DNA of 64,000 nt, taken from NCBI RefSeq assembly GCF_030272615.1, contig NC_081413.1, positions 102,572,239 through 102,636,238 on the forward strand. The letters are read 5' to 3'. The position numbers and the translations under genes are program-made. This DNA comes from Cryptomeria japonica. Lineage: Eukaryota; Streptophyta; Pinopsida; Cupressales; Cupressaceae. Below the pieces are notes generated by a model, which saw only the letters and a program-made list of their open reading frames with translations, ran no database searches and was not told where the DNA came from. This document shows, piece after piece, positions 12,838-23,880 of the stretch (the first letter of the stretch is position 1; each line of letters starts with the position of its first letter).

Positions 12838-13076
12838 ATGGGGTTAGTGGGGAGTGGGGCCCATGGGTCCCATCACCCCTGCGGACCTGCAGGTATAGGT
12901 CCGCAGTGGTGAGGGGACAACCGTGGTCCCCTCCACTCCCTCTATGGCCATTGCCTTCACAGTAATCGCAGGGGGTAGTGGAGGGTACCACTCCTCGGGG
13001 GTTTAATAAACCACTGCCCTTCCCCCCCATGCGCTGACCGACATGCATACCCTTTTCGGTAACGCTGCGCATCAAT
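12838..13076. repeat. GC-rich block in element D
   Basis: A GC-rich island rich in GTGGGG, CCCCAC and GGTCCGCAG/CTGCGGACC inverted units, immediately left of a T-rich stretch and the TA microsatellite. The arrangement recalls the blocks in A and H. Confidence 0.55.
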
Positions 13077-13149
13077 TCAAAACATTTTTTTTTGTTAAGT
13101 TTGAATTATATTTTTTTTTGCAAAATATAAAATATAAATGTGTAATTAA

Positions 13150-13153
<4 letters not shown>

Positions 13154-13219
<66 letters not shown>
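13154..13219. repeat. (TA)n microsatellite in element D
   Basis: About 66 bases of uninterrupted TA dinucleotide. Confidence 0.95.
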
Positions 13220-13221
<2 letters not shown>

Positions 13222-13439
13222 GTTTTTATTCTTTCTCTTTTTTTTTTCATTCCAGATAATATAAGGGAGAAACATATATATATAAGATATATGCATAAGG
13301 AAAAGAAATGTTAATGAGAAGAAATAAGAATTTAATTATGAGATTGAAATAATATAGAGACATAATTTTGTCTCAACAATGTACATATAACCAATTTATC
13401 ACAGAGATGATTATGCTGAGAAAAGCAGAGCTATCAAAG

Positions 13440-13895
13440 AAAATTTTCCAGGAGCTAATATTCACAGAGAGAAATTTATTTCCACATTCACAGAGAGGAT
13501 TTATTCCTACATTCATAGAGAGAGAGAGAGTTTATTTCCAGCATTCACAGGGAAAGAGTTTATTTCCAGCATTCACAAAGAGAGAGAGTTTATTTCCAGC
13601 ATTCACAGGGAGAGAGTTTATTTCCAGTATTCATAGGGAGAGAGTTTATTTCCAGTATTCACAGGGAGAGAGATTTTATTCAACTAATATTCACAGAGAG
13701 ATTTTATTCAACTAATATTCACAGAGAGATTTTATTCAACAATATTCACAGAAAGATTTTATTCAACAATATTCACAGAAAGATTTTATTCAACAATATT
13801 CATTGAGAGATTTTATTCAACAATATTCACAGAGAGATTTTATTCAACAATATTCACAGAGAGATTTTATTTAACTAATATTCACAGTGAGATTT
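13440..13895 (+). repeat. Tandem array of about 30-base units in element D
   Basis: About fourteen degenerate copies of TATTCACAGAGAGATTTTAT and related forms. The left part favours TTTATTTCCAGCATTCACAG variants and the right part TTTTATTCAACAATATTCAC variants, so the array grew in two steps. The open frame across it is a by-product of the repeat unit. Confidence 0.8.
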
Positions 13896-14785
13896 ATTTT
13901 AAGAATGAGATTCAGATTTCCATTCGAAGAACCAGAGAAATGAATTAGAGGGAAGAAATAAAGATTTAAGATTCAAATCACACAGGGAAGAGTTTTACTC
14001 TCATAAAAAGAGATTTAAAAATAAAGGAAATATGATTTTTGCACAGATCTAAAAATCTTTGGAAAAACAAAAAGCAAGATTATGTGTATATTTTCTAGGA
14101 AAAATAAATAATAATGCTATCCTTTATATGCATTATGAGAAGTATTTTATCAATATTTATTCCTAAATAAAAATATTTAAAATAAGGGAGAATCTAGAAA
14201 CTATCTTTGGGTAATACCATTTCTCATATGTGAATGTGAAATAACAAGAAGAGAACCTGGCTTATCGAAGCTTGATGTTGAATCCTCTAGCTATCCTTTT
14301 GGTCCTCCTTTGCAACTTGAGAGAAACCTTTCAAACAACAACTTAAAAATATTGCAATGAGAAATGAGACTACCAAATAAAAAAACTTGGGAAATTTTCT
14401 TCAAAACATAATCAACTCCCTTCTTTGAAACTTGCATATCATTTTATAAGAAAAATCCCTCCATTCCACTATCTAGAAAATTTAATTAAAAAGGAGATTC
14501 TTTTCCAATATTGGACTCATGCAAATTGATTAAACTTAGTGGGGGAGTTACATGCAAGGTGGTGGAGATTCCTCTAGAAGCTTCTTATTCTTCCTACAAC
14601 ATGTGCCATAATTGGGAGTGGAAAATAAATAAATAAAAACAATGCCTTTTGAATTATATTCTCCAAGTGTGTGTGTGTGTATTAATTTTATTCTTTTATA
14701 ATATTTATTCAATCATTTAATAGATTAACCAAAAATATAATAGAATTGTATTTAAAACAAAAAGTGATAAAGGAGGGTTGTGACA

Positions 14786-15590
14786 GCCATGATAAAGAAA
14801 GGTGAATTGAAAATATACAAAGATGGAGTTCATCCTCCTAACAACAATAACAACAATCACAATGATAAGCCATAGTTTTGGAATAGAAATCGTAATATCA
14901 TCAATGATGGAATAGTGGATAAGAACAATATGAAACTAAAGCAACCGGTTTTTAATTTATCCCATCACTCAGCAGCAGCTCAACAAAACAATCATCACCA
15001 AAAGGAAACTATCAAAAATTTCTTTCGAAGGCAATTTACAAACATTGGTCAGCACTAAAGACGCTTCTCGCAAACAAATTGATCACTTTACTAGAAGAAA
15101 GTAACTATGAACCTCAAGTAAAACCACCTTTGTGGAATGATAACCATTATTGTGATTTTCATTGAAACAAGGGACATCACACAGATAGTTGTTAGCGATT
15201 GAAACATGTCATCCAAGATTTGATTGATAATGGAGTAATAATAGTGGATGGACATACAATAAACGAATCTCATACAACTTTTAAAACTCCACTTCCAAAT
15301 TATGAGAAAGGTGAATCATCAACAACAAATAATGGTAAGGGTAAAGCGAAGGTAAACTATGCTCATACATATGATAAAGTGGTAAACGTGATTGTAGTTA
15401 AAGAAAAGCAAAATCAAGAACCTACTCACGCTATCACAATAAGCAAAGCTAAAGTTATTTTTCCGGGTCCTACAACAAACACATCATCCACTACCAAACA
15501 ATATAATCTAGTGGATCAATTACAAAAAACACCCCGCCCAAATATCCATCTTAGAAATTTTAAAGCTTTCACTTGCACACAAAGAAATTC
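14786..15590 (+). pseudogene. gag: Element B gag, C-terminal part after D
   Basis: Continues gag after insertion D: KKGELKIYKDG, an Asn-rich stretch, then a degraded zinc knuckle of the CX2HX4HX4C type near 15138-15195, recognisable as CDFH...GHHTDSC with stops inside. HVIQDLIDNGVIIVDG follows and matches IYIQDLIDRGEIEVAN in element C. Several nonsense codons precede 15199. A frameshift near 15535 separates this part from the protease. Confidence 0.7.
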
Positions 15591-15594
15591 TTGA

Positions 15595-16618
15595 ACGAGC
15601 ATTAGTAGATACCACAATGTCTAAAGATCTTGATATCAATCAATTCAAAACCATGGTGGGACACCTCACAACCTCTCACTGCTTATCATTCACTGAAGAA
15701 GATGACATGTGCCTGCAACATCCCCATAACACTCCCTTGCATATCGAAGTCATCATTCATAAGACGCGAGTTAAACGCATCCTAATAGATGGAGGAGCTG
15801 GTTTAAATATTTTCTCTTTGAGTCTAGTTCATGATTTGGGTTATTCAGAAGATGCAATTGATCCCCCCAAAAAAAATCACCATAAAAACCTATGATGAAG
15901 AAGAGCGTTCCTCTAAAGGAATTGTGATGTTACCCATCAGAGTGGGACCTTTGCAGAAAGACACATCTTACCAAGTTCTAGACTTAGATTTATCATATAA
16001 CATACTCTTGGGGAGACCCAGGATACATGAAATACAAGCTGTGCCATCAACATATCATCAGTGCTTAAAGTTTCCCTATAATGGGCAGGAAATCACGATC
16101 TCAATGGATTCAAATCCATTTCAATACTGTAGTAATCTCAAACTAGCTCAAGAAGTCATTGTTCCTCATAATAGGATGACATCATCTTCAAACACACAAT
16201 CCAAGGAACAATCATTTGCCTCTATTTTGTCAAGTATGGAAAAAAAAATGCAGCTAAAAGATCAAGGAAATGGAGAATATTCAATATCACAATTACCACT
16301 TTCTCCTAAATCCTTTGGAAAACCATCAAACTCTAAACAACAACCAATTGTAAAACATCTTCCAATATTTGATGGAGCATTTGTTAGTGCTGGAACCTTA
16401 TCAGAGGAAAAAAAAGACAAAGATGTGCTACAGTGGCTATACAAAGATGAAGAAGTTCAACAAAAGATCAACAATGTCCGCATACCTAGAGAAAAGTATG
16501 GAAAATGATTTAACATCCTCAGAAAGATGGGATACACTATAACAGGTCCTATAGGGAAAATAAAATAAGGTATATCAAAACCTATCCAATCTTACACTCA
16601 ACAAGCTATAGACAAAAC
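15595..16618 (+). pseudogene. Element B aspartic protease and start of linker
   Basis: Retroviral-type aspartic protease that would cleave the polyprotein. The active-site loop is RILIDGGAGLNI (near 15775-15810), the DGG(A/S)G form seen in Tat elements. Downstream, YQVLDLDLSYNILLGRPRIH and STYHQCLKFPYNGQEITI match element C closely. A frameshift in an A-run near 15865 splits the domain into two open frames (15617-15895 and 15831-16508). A weak G-patch remnant, RKMGYTITGP, follows a stop at 16506-16508. Insertion E interrupts the linker at 16618. Confidence 0.8.
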
Positions 16619-17683
16619 TGTTAGGGTTCCCACAGATATTGAGAGGGGGGGGGGGGGGTGAATCAGTATCTGACCGGTTATGAGATTTTCTTAAAACTGA
16701 ATATGCAGAATATAAAGTAATAGTATACCGGTATGCAAGAATTAATGCAAATAACAAAATCAAAAGCATCCACATGAAAAGAACACCATAACACAAGATG
16801 TTTAACAAGGAAACCCAGTGTGGGAAAAACCTCGGTGGGATTTGTGACCCACAATATTCACTTACTGGCCAATAAGAGAATATTACTTACAATAGGGGCC
16901 TGCACATGCAGGAAGGCCAACTGCCTAGAGCTCACTGCTCAACAAGAAGTCACACTGACTTACAAAGAGGATTTACACAAATCCAATATTTTGTACTGCT
17001 TTACAATAGCATCTTCAATGCTAGATTCAGTACCGGTTCTTGCTCTGTTCTTTACATATACCCTTGACCTACAATTCGCACATTAGGTCTGCCTTATAAT
17101 TTTTTTTTTTTACATTCTCCTTATATCCTACAAATGCCTACAATGATCTCTTTTATATACATGAGTCATTTTACAATTTGCCAAGTTGGCTTACAATGAT
17201 AAACAAAATATTACATATTAAAAATCCTGTCGACCTCTGTGCCGGTATACATATTTCCTTCTGTGCCGGTGTACATCTTCTGTGCCGGTGCCGGTGTACA
17301 TTGATTTTGTTGATGCCGGTGCACTATTCTGTTTGAGTAATGCTTTGCCAGTATAATGTCTTTGCCGGTGCCATAGGATTGTAAGGTTGCTTGTGTAATG
17401 CTTTGCCGGTATAATGTCTTTGCCAGTGCCATAGGATTGCAAGGTTGCCTGTGTAATGCTTTGCCGGTATAATGTCTTTGCCAGTGCCATAGGATTGCAA
17501 GGTTGCCTGTGTAATGCTTTGCCGGTATAATGTCTTTGCCGGTGCCATAGGATTGCAAGGTTGCCTATGTAATGCTTTGCTGGTATAATGTCTTTGCCGG
17601 TGCCATAGGATTGCAAGGTTGCCATCAATGACAAAACCTTCAATTACACACAATGTCTCATTGGAGTGTCCATATGCCAACAA
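16619..17683 (-). repeat. 3' LTR of element E (left copy)
   Basis: 1,065 bases. It differs from the right copy by one extra 58-base tandem unit, a longer G-run near 16648, and about 30 substitutions, mostly transitions. Reading leftward, a TATATAAAAG box lies at about 17151-17160. Confidence 0.9.
17337..17626 (-). repeat. 58-base tandem repeat, five copies, in the left E LTR
   Basis: Units start at 17337, 17395, 17453, 17511 and 17569, each containing TTGCCGGTATAATGTC and TTGCC(A/G)GTGCCATAGG. Three long overlapping minus-strand open frames here arise because 58 is not divisible by three, so all frames share the repeat; they are not genes. Confidence 0.9.
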
Positions 17684-17888
17684 TCTCCCCCTTTGGCATT
17701 GATGGCAACACTCATGAGAAATTTCAAAAAGATATCCAAAAATGTGTATACCCAAATAAATGTTACCAAAAATATGAGGGCTCCCCCTGAGCATGTGATC
17801 CCTGTGTTTTGAATTTTCTCATCTACTACTCCCCCTTTGGCATCAATGACAAAGGTTAGTAGATTTGTAGTTGTACCAATACATAACC
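17684..17888 (-). promoter_or_regulatory. Multiple polypurine tracts of element E
   Basis: Read leftward, AAAGGGGGAG occurs at about 17828-17840 and again next to the LTR at 17687-17696, with a shorter GGGGGAGCC near 17780. The last lies just inside the LTR and would prime plus-strand synthesis. Repeated tracts in this position are a described Sirevirus feature. Confidence 0.7.
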
Positions 17889-20800
17889 TCAACCTTGTAG
17901 TTGGGTAGTTATTAGTTGAAGAATATCTCCCAAAATTAAGTTTATACCATCCATAAACTTCTTGCTCTCCTTTATTGCTATCTCAGTTCTGTGTACTGTA
18001 CCGGTGAGATGCTGCAAGTGCTCTGCCGGTGTTTTGCTACCCTGTTTTAGTGCCTCTGAGATTTCCTTACGCAGAGATGCTAAATAGTCCAATCTTGGAC
18101 TTAGTTTAGATCTCAAAATTTTTGCCTTGTTTATTATTTTCTCTATTTCTCTTTCTAATTTAAGTAATTCTTCCTCAAAATTTGTTATCTTTTCCTCAAA
18201 AATTGATAATGTATCAGGTGAGTTAACAAAATTGTCAGCAAGTTTATTGATCTCTTCCTATACCTTGCTTATCTTTTTGTCTACATCTGTGGTCAAAAAG
18301 TTTACCTTACAGGTGTCTTTATACAGAGTTTTGTACTCTTTCAATATATTGCACAGTTCTGGTAGACGTGTGTCAAATTCCCTGTTACACTTCTTTATTC
18401 CTTCCTCATAGAATTTTTGTTTTTCTTTTTCTACACTTTCCTTTATAGTTTCTACCTTTGATTGCTCAAAATTTCCAGAAATATATTTACAAAGTGTATC
18501 CAACTGGCCTAAAGAATCTTTGTTTGCTATATTACAATTTGGAGCTATTAATTTCAAAATTGGAATTGAATCATCTATTGCTTTATATGCTTGTGAGCTA
18601 TAATTAGTTATTTTCTTGATAGAATCGAGCAATACCTCTGTTACATTTGATGATGACCCAGTAAACTGAGTGCCGGTGGAAGGGACCATGCTGGTATTGA
18701 TCTCTGGTAGGTCTGTTTGTGTCTCCATAGTTTTTCTTGCATCATTTCTTATCGGTGGCATCTGTTCTTGAGCCTTTAGCTCTGTTGGTTGCTCTGTTTG
18801 TGTTCCAGATTCCTTCTTTTTCTCTGAATCTGCTACCGGTTGCTCTTGGTTTCCTATTACCGGTTGCTCCTTATTATCAGATTTCTCTGTGGTATCCTTA
18901 TCTACCACTATGTTTATTTTTTGAGTATCAACATTCACAGTATATAGGACTTCAGGATTAGGATTGTTATCCTCTGTGTCCATGCTCTCAGCTGCCAGTT
19001 GATCTTCTGTAGTTGTTTTTACCGGTGGAGTATTTAAAGGAGGTGGGGGTAAGTTATCTCTAATCTTGATACTTGGCGGTGCACCAACTTTACCTTGCCC
19101 TTTATCCTTTTGATATACCAGAATGGGCTTGGGATTCATATATTCTTCTTGTTTTTCTTTTTCAACCAAGAATCTATCCCAACCATCTTCTGTTTCAGTT
19201 GAGACTTCAGTAATTCTGCCTGCCATTAATGATATTTGCTGGTGTGTAGTGGAAAACACTGTTCGGTTGGCCTGAGCTATCAAATCATCAATTTCCTTAG
19301 GTGAGTTGGCCGGGTATACTGCAAGTAATTTTTCTATTTTTATTTTCTTATCCAACTCAATTATTCCTTGCCTTCTGGCCTCAGATCTCTTATATAATTC
19401 ATCAGGAATTTCATTTAGGACTTGCATCAAAAACTTTTTATACATGTCCATGTGTAGTATAACACTTTCCTCAATTTGTCCTTTCTCATCTTCTAATAGG
19501 GTGTCATAGATTTTCCCTATGTTTTTCAATTTTCCTTCCACTGTGATTTCATCCAGTAATATGTCAAAAGGGGCCAAGTCAGTGTCTGTCTTCTTCTTCC
19601 TTTTGGGGGTCAGCTTTTTCTTAGGTGTGGCTTTCTTGACTAGAGATCTCACAACTTGTTGCTTCTGTCTTGTCCTTCTAGGTGAAGGAGTGGATACAGG
19701 TGAGGGGTCTCTTTTCCTCACAACTCTTTTGAAAGTTGCTGGCATATCTCCTTCTGAGGAGGTATCTACCGGTGATAGATGAGTTTCAGGCTGTTGGGCT
19801 GCCAACTCATCTTCTATTATGCCGATTTTCTTCAATACATCATCTTTTAAGGCTTTTGCTTGCCTGCTTCCTTTCCTCACAGATGCCTCAACTTTCTTTA
19901 CTCTCTTTTTGGATTGAATTTGACTTTCAATGTGCTTAGCACTACCAAATACTTCTTCCTTTGGTTCATGGGGGGCTTCCAGAAGTGCTTTTGCATAAGT
20001 TTCCACTATGTGGTCATCTGCTTCATACCCCATTTCTATAACCCAGATTGTTCTTGGGATGACTGCTTCCATCCAAATCTCATCCTTTTTGATTACAAAA
20101 CATATGTCATCCTTGTATTTGTTGACAATTTCCTGTGATAGTTTGATCCTCTTATTCATTTTGACCTTTAGTGCTTGAAAATACTCATGGATATTCTTTT
20201 CTTTGTTTTCACCCATGTTGTTGAATAAGTCAGACAATTGTTTTCCTACCGGTATGTCAAATCCAAAATCCTTGTTGCCTATACCGGGAGCCTATTTGGT
20301 TATATGTAGCATTAAGCATACAAGCAAATTTCCAAATCTAAAGGTTCCTTTCTTATCCTTCTTGATTTTTGCTAAGTTATCAATTAACTCATCTTTTAAC
20401 CATTCACATATGTCAATTTTTACATTGTTCTTAACCATGTCATAAGCACCTTTTATGCATAAACTGGAAACATAGTTAAGCCTATTTGCATGAGTTGCCT
20501 TGTAACCTAGAATCATGCTAATGAATCTTACATTTGTATCAGTTACATCATTAACCCTTAATGATCTTTTGTCGGATGTTGCACCAGTTAGTTTTGTTAC
20601 TAGGTCATTGGAGACCTTCTTGGTTTTGTCGGGTCTGGTATTGGTGGAAGGTAACCCTGTTACTACTTTCACAGCTACCTTTGTAATTTTGTGCACTGAA
20701 TCAAGCCAAAAGAATGAGCCATGTACCCTACTAAGAACTATCCTAATCACTTCCTTGGGAAATTCAGGAATGCAGAGGATTTTAGTGAATCCTAGGGTTT

Positions 20801-21080
20801 CAACAATTTGGTGTTCAGGTTTCACATTTTCGGCATTGTCACATATAACAGATTTGTACATGTCTTTGATTTCTTCATCACCTAATTCCTCTATGTTGCA
20901 ATGAATGTACATTCTAGGGTCTTCTGCATAAACAACACCCTTTGGAATTTGGGAAAAAGCACCTATGTTGTCATCTTTCTTAGCTACCTCGGGAACTAAC
21001 TCAAACACGGGCCTAGGTCATTTTATAACCTCGACTACTGTAGGGTTTGCTATGAATTCAGGTGCAGAGGAGGATGCCAT
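17889..21080 (-). pseudogene. Element E large ORF of unknown function, about 1,063 residues with three stops
   Basis: One reading frame runs from ATG at 21080 to TAA or TAG at 17891-17889. It is interrupted only by TGA (21020-21018, codon 21), TAG (20294-20292, codon 263) and TAG (18260-18258, codon 941), with no frameshift over 3.2 kb. Residues 25-380 look globular (FTKILCIPEFPKEVIRIVLS, VRFISMILGYKATHANRLNY, DEIWMEAVIPRTIWVIEMGY). A Lys-rich, NLS-like segment (KKATPKKKLTPKRKKK) lies near 480-497. A Pro/Glu/Asn-rich disordered region follows, holding GTQTEQP and METQTDLP near 760-790. The C-terminus from about 860 is helical and coiled-coil-like. I do not recognise the family; the globular part may belong to the uncharacterised plant transposon-associated proteins. 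It is not pol, and there is no signal peptide or obvious membrane segment to support an envelope role. Confidence 0.75.
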
Positions 21081-21385
21081 GATGATAAATACCTTTTTCT
21101 ACCTTTGGATGGACTGATTGCTGAAATACTTTGCCTCTTTGCTCGGAAAGCCTTAGCTCGGAAATCTTTGTGCTCTCTGAAGGTTTTAATTTATGGTGAA
21201 ATGAAATGGAGCCAAAAACTTAATTTATAAAGTCTTTTCTGCCACCTACCACATTAATTGTCTGTCGGTAATGTATTAACTCAACTTTATTTGCTGGTAA
21301 TGAAGGATTTTCAACTTCTTTTCTCTAACTGAGGGAATAATAGCACATGTGTCATTAAATTGCCAAACCCTCAAGATAATTTTCT

Positions 21386-22567
21386 TCAATTTGATGAAGA
21401 ACATCCTGCCGGTGGAGCATTGCTCTGTCCTGCTGGTGGAGCATCATATTGTCCTACCGGTGGAGCATCATATTGTCCTGCCGGTGAAGCATTTGTTGGT
21501 TCTACCGGTGGAGAAGTAACCCCAATATTTAGATTACCTTTTCTAATCCATTGCTTTGAAAATTCTTGCTTAACCTCTTCAACCTTTTCTTTACCTTTCA
21601 AGCTAGTACTTTTGTTATCTACCGGTGTACTTTTACTTCTACAGAATTTTGCAATATGACCAATTTTGTTACATGTATAACAAGTTACATTATTTTTCTG
21701 AATAGCTTTCCCATAACCTATGCCAGTTTGCGTTTTGCATTTATTTGATAAATGACCAAATCTTCCACAAACATAACATCTTACATTCATTCTGCAATTT
21801 TTAGAGTTATGACCAATTTTGTTGCATTTGGTGCATTGACCGGTGGGAGGATTGATGTTCTGATAATTCCTAGATCTACATTCATTTTCCCTATGACCAT
21901 ATTTATTACAGCTAAAGCATTTTCCATTGAATTTGTAAGTATTAGAGGGTCTTACCGATTTGCTTTGATCCTAGGTATTTGCAGTACTAGAGCTTTCTCC
22001 AACTTCAAATCCAACTCTAGAAGTGTCACCTTTGGGTTTTTGATTCTTCAATAAGGTACCAAGTTCTTCTGAGCTTTTCTTGAGTTTTTCTTTGTGTTGA
22101 TTTGCAGTTTCCAATTCCCTTTCCAAGATCTCTTTTTGTCTCATCAGTTCATTCGAGTCATTTTGAGTATGCATCAGATCTATCTTCAACATATCATTTT
22201 CATAGCTAAGTCTTGTGTTCTCATTTGCTGCATCACTTAGTCTTCTGGTCAATTCTTCTTCATTCCTCTTTCTATCCTCAATCTCTTTGCAGAATCTCAT
22301 AGTCATATCCTGCATTTCATTTTTTGTTGTCATGATCTCTTGTTTCAATTTGCTCATCATATCATTTAATGATTCCTTTTCATCATTTTCATTTTGCAAC
22401 TTTTCACAAAGTTCTCTTCTCTTATTTCTTGTAACAATAAGATTTTCTTGAAGTGCCTGAATAATGTCCTGAGCTGCTTTTAAATCATCTTCTAATTTGA
22501 TATTTTTCAACTTCTCTGCATCATAGTCAGTAAGAGCTCCTTCAAGTTGCTTCATCAGATTTTCCAT
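21386..22567 (-). pseudogene. Element E gag-like protein: coiled coil plus four CCHC knuckles
   Basis: ATG at 22567-22565, only about 57 bases after the primer site, so the usual gag N-terminus is absent. Residues 1 to about 190 are a Glu/Lys/Leu-rich coiled coil (EKLKNIKLEDDLKAAQ). After one TAG at 21973-21971 the same frame gives four zinc knuckles: CFSCNKYGHRENEC, CTKCNKIGHNSKNC, CYVCGRFGHLSNKC and CYTCNKIGHIAKFC (between 21919 and 21641). A tail of GQYDAPP-like nine-residue repeats follows. Most Copia gags carry one knuckle, so four is unusual. The likely role is RNA binding and particle assembly, with the coiled coil replacing or remaining from capsid contacts. The next gene starts about 300 bases downstream. 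Confidence 0.78.
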
Positions 22568-22623
22568 CTTTACCGGTGTCAAGATCTTCCTCAAGCTGTT
22601 AGGCTTTTGAAAATAGAGGACCA

Positions 22624-22636
22624 GGCTTTGATACCA
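22624..22636 (-). promoter_or_regulatory. Primer binding site of element E (initiator Met tRNA type)
   Basis: On the minus strand TGGTATCAAAGCC begins two bases inside the right LTR edge. This places the 5' LTR on the right and sets the element's direction. Confidence 0.85.
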
Positions 22637-22638
22637 AT

Positions 22639-23638
22639 TGTTGGGGTTCCCATAGATACTGAGAGGGGGGGTGAATCAGTATCTGACCGGCTATGAGATT
22701 TTCTTAAAACTGAATATGCAGAATATAAAGTAACAGTATACCGGTATGCAAGAATTAATGCAAATAACAAAATCAAAAGCATCCACATGAAAAGAACACC
22801 ATAACAGAAGATGTTTAACGAGGAAACCCAGTGTGGGAAAAACCTCGGTTGGATTTGTGACCCACAATATTCACTTACTGGCCAATAAGAGAATATTACT
22901 TACAATAGGGGCTTGCACATGCAGGAAGGCCAACTGCCTAGAGCTCACTACTCAACAAGAAGTCACACTGACTTACAAAGAGGATTTACACAAATCCAAT
23001 ATTCTGTACTACTTAACAATAGCATCTTCAATGCCAGATTCAGTACCGGTTCTTGCTCTATTCTTTACAGATACCCTTGACCTACAATTTGCACATTAGG
23101 TCTGCCTTATAACTTTTTTTTTTTTACATTCTCCTTATATCCTACAAATGCCTACAATGATCTCTTTTATATACATGAGTCATTTTACAATTTGCCAAGC
23201 CGGCTTACAATGATAAACAAAATATTACATATTAAAAATCCTGTCGGCCTCTGTGCTGGTATACATATTTCCTTCTGTGCCGATGTACATCTTCTGTGCG
23301 GGTGCCGGTGTACATTGATTTTGTTGATGCCGGTGCACTGTTCTGTTTGAGTAATTCTTTGCCGATATAATGTCTTTGCTGGTGCCATAGGATTGCAAGG
23401 TTGCCTGTGTAATGCTTTGCCAGTATAATGTCTTTGCCGGTGCCATAGAATTGCAAGGTTGCCTGTGTAATGCTTTGCCGATATAATGTCTTTGCCGGTG
23501 CCATAGGATTGCAAGGTTGCCTGTGTAATGCTTTGCCAGTATAATGTCTTTGCCGGTGCCATAGGATTGCAAGGTTGCCATCAATGAAAAAACCTTCAAT
23601 TACACACAATGTCTCATTGGAGTGTCCATATGCCAACA
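22639..23638 (-). repeat. 5' LTR of element E (right copy)
   Basis: 1,000 bases. It carries four copies of the 58-base unit (starting 23351, 23409, 23467, 23525) against five in the left LTR, which accounts for nearly all of the length difference. The minus-strand TATATAAAAG box is at about 23164-23173. Confidence 0.9.
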
Positions 23639-23643
23639 AAAAC

Positions 23644-23880
23644 AAGCTTAGGATATGGACAAGTTACTTTACCAGAAGACACATCTTTTAGTCAACAACA
23701 AGAGGAATATGAAAACAGACAAGAACAACTGGCAATTGAAAGAGAAGAAACATCAGCTAAGTAACAAACACAAGCAAACGTGAAATGGGAAAAGAAGCAA
23801 GCTTCAAATCAACAATTGAAACGAACTAAAAGCACCTCTCAAGCAACATTAAATCTCAATCAAAACAAGCATGAACCTAG
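23644..23880 (+). pseudogene. Element B protease-RT linker between insertions E and F
   Basis: Resumes the B frame after E with SLGYGQVTLPEDTSF, the equivalent of RGLGYTPLPK in element C, then a Gln/Glu-rich stretch (SQQQEEYENRQEQLAIEREE). A TAA lies near 23762. The reading ends at ...NKHEP, where element F has inserted. Confidence 0.65.

Larger units (their letters stand above)
10900..14785. mobile_element. Element D: 3.9 kb solo-LTR-like insertion in B gag
   Basis: Flanked by GCCAT at 10895-10899 and 14786-14790. Removing D and one duplication restores the gag frame of B. It begins TGTAATAACCC and ends GGGTTGTGACA, so the ends form an imperfect inverted repeat starting TG and ending CA, as in Tekay/Del-type LTRs. 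No internal direct LTR pair and no coding sequence were found, so a solo LTR is the simplest reading. Features in order: a stem at 11489-11532, a GC-rich block at 12838-13076, a TA tract at 13154-13219 and a short-unit tandem array at 13440-13895. Confidence 0.8.
16619..23638 (-). mobile_element. Element E: pol-less Sirevirus-like LTR element
   Basis: LTRs at 16619-17683 and 22639-23638, flanked by AAAAC at 16614-16618 and 23639-23643. Removal restores the B linker frame. The element is transcribed leftward: primer site at 22624-22636, a coiled-coil/zinc-knuckle gene (22567-21386), a 1,064-codon frame (21080-17889), then several AGGGGGA polypurine runs before the left LTR. Multiple polypurine tracts and LTR ends of the TGTTGGCATATG / CCCCAACA kind are Sirevirus hallmarks. 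No protease, integrase or reverse transcriptase is present in the 4.96 kb interior, so it must be mobilised in trans. LTR identity is about 97% by eye. Confidence 0.85.

Noticed and set aside
13368-13715. 115-codon frame in element D
   Set aside because: Generated by the roughly 30-base tandem array. Amino acid repeats mirror the DNA units and lose frame where unit length changes.
17218-17794. Three overlapping minus-strand open frames in the E LTR with repeated AILWHRQRHYTGKALHRQPC-like sequence, and their copies at 23185-23645
   Set aside because: They are all products of the 58-base tandem repeat, which reads open in every frame. They lie inside LTRs and outside the element's genes.
17889-21080. 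Calling the E large ORF an envelope gene, as sometimes proposed for Sireviruses
   Set aside because: No signal peptide or credible transmembrane segments. A basic NLS-like stretch and coiled coils suggest a nuclear or cytosolic protein.
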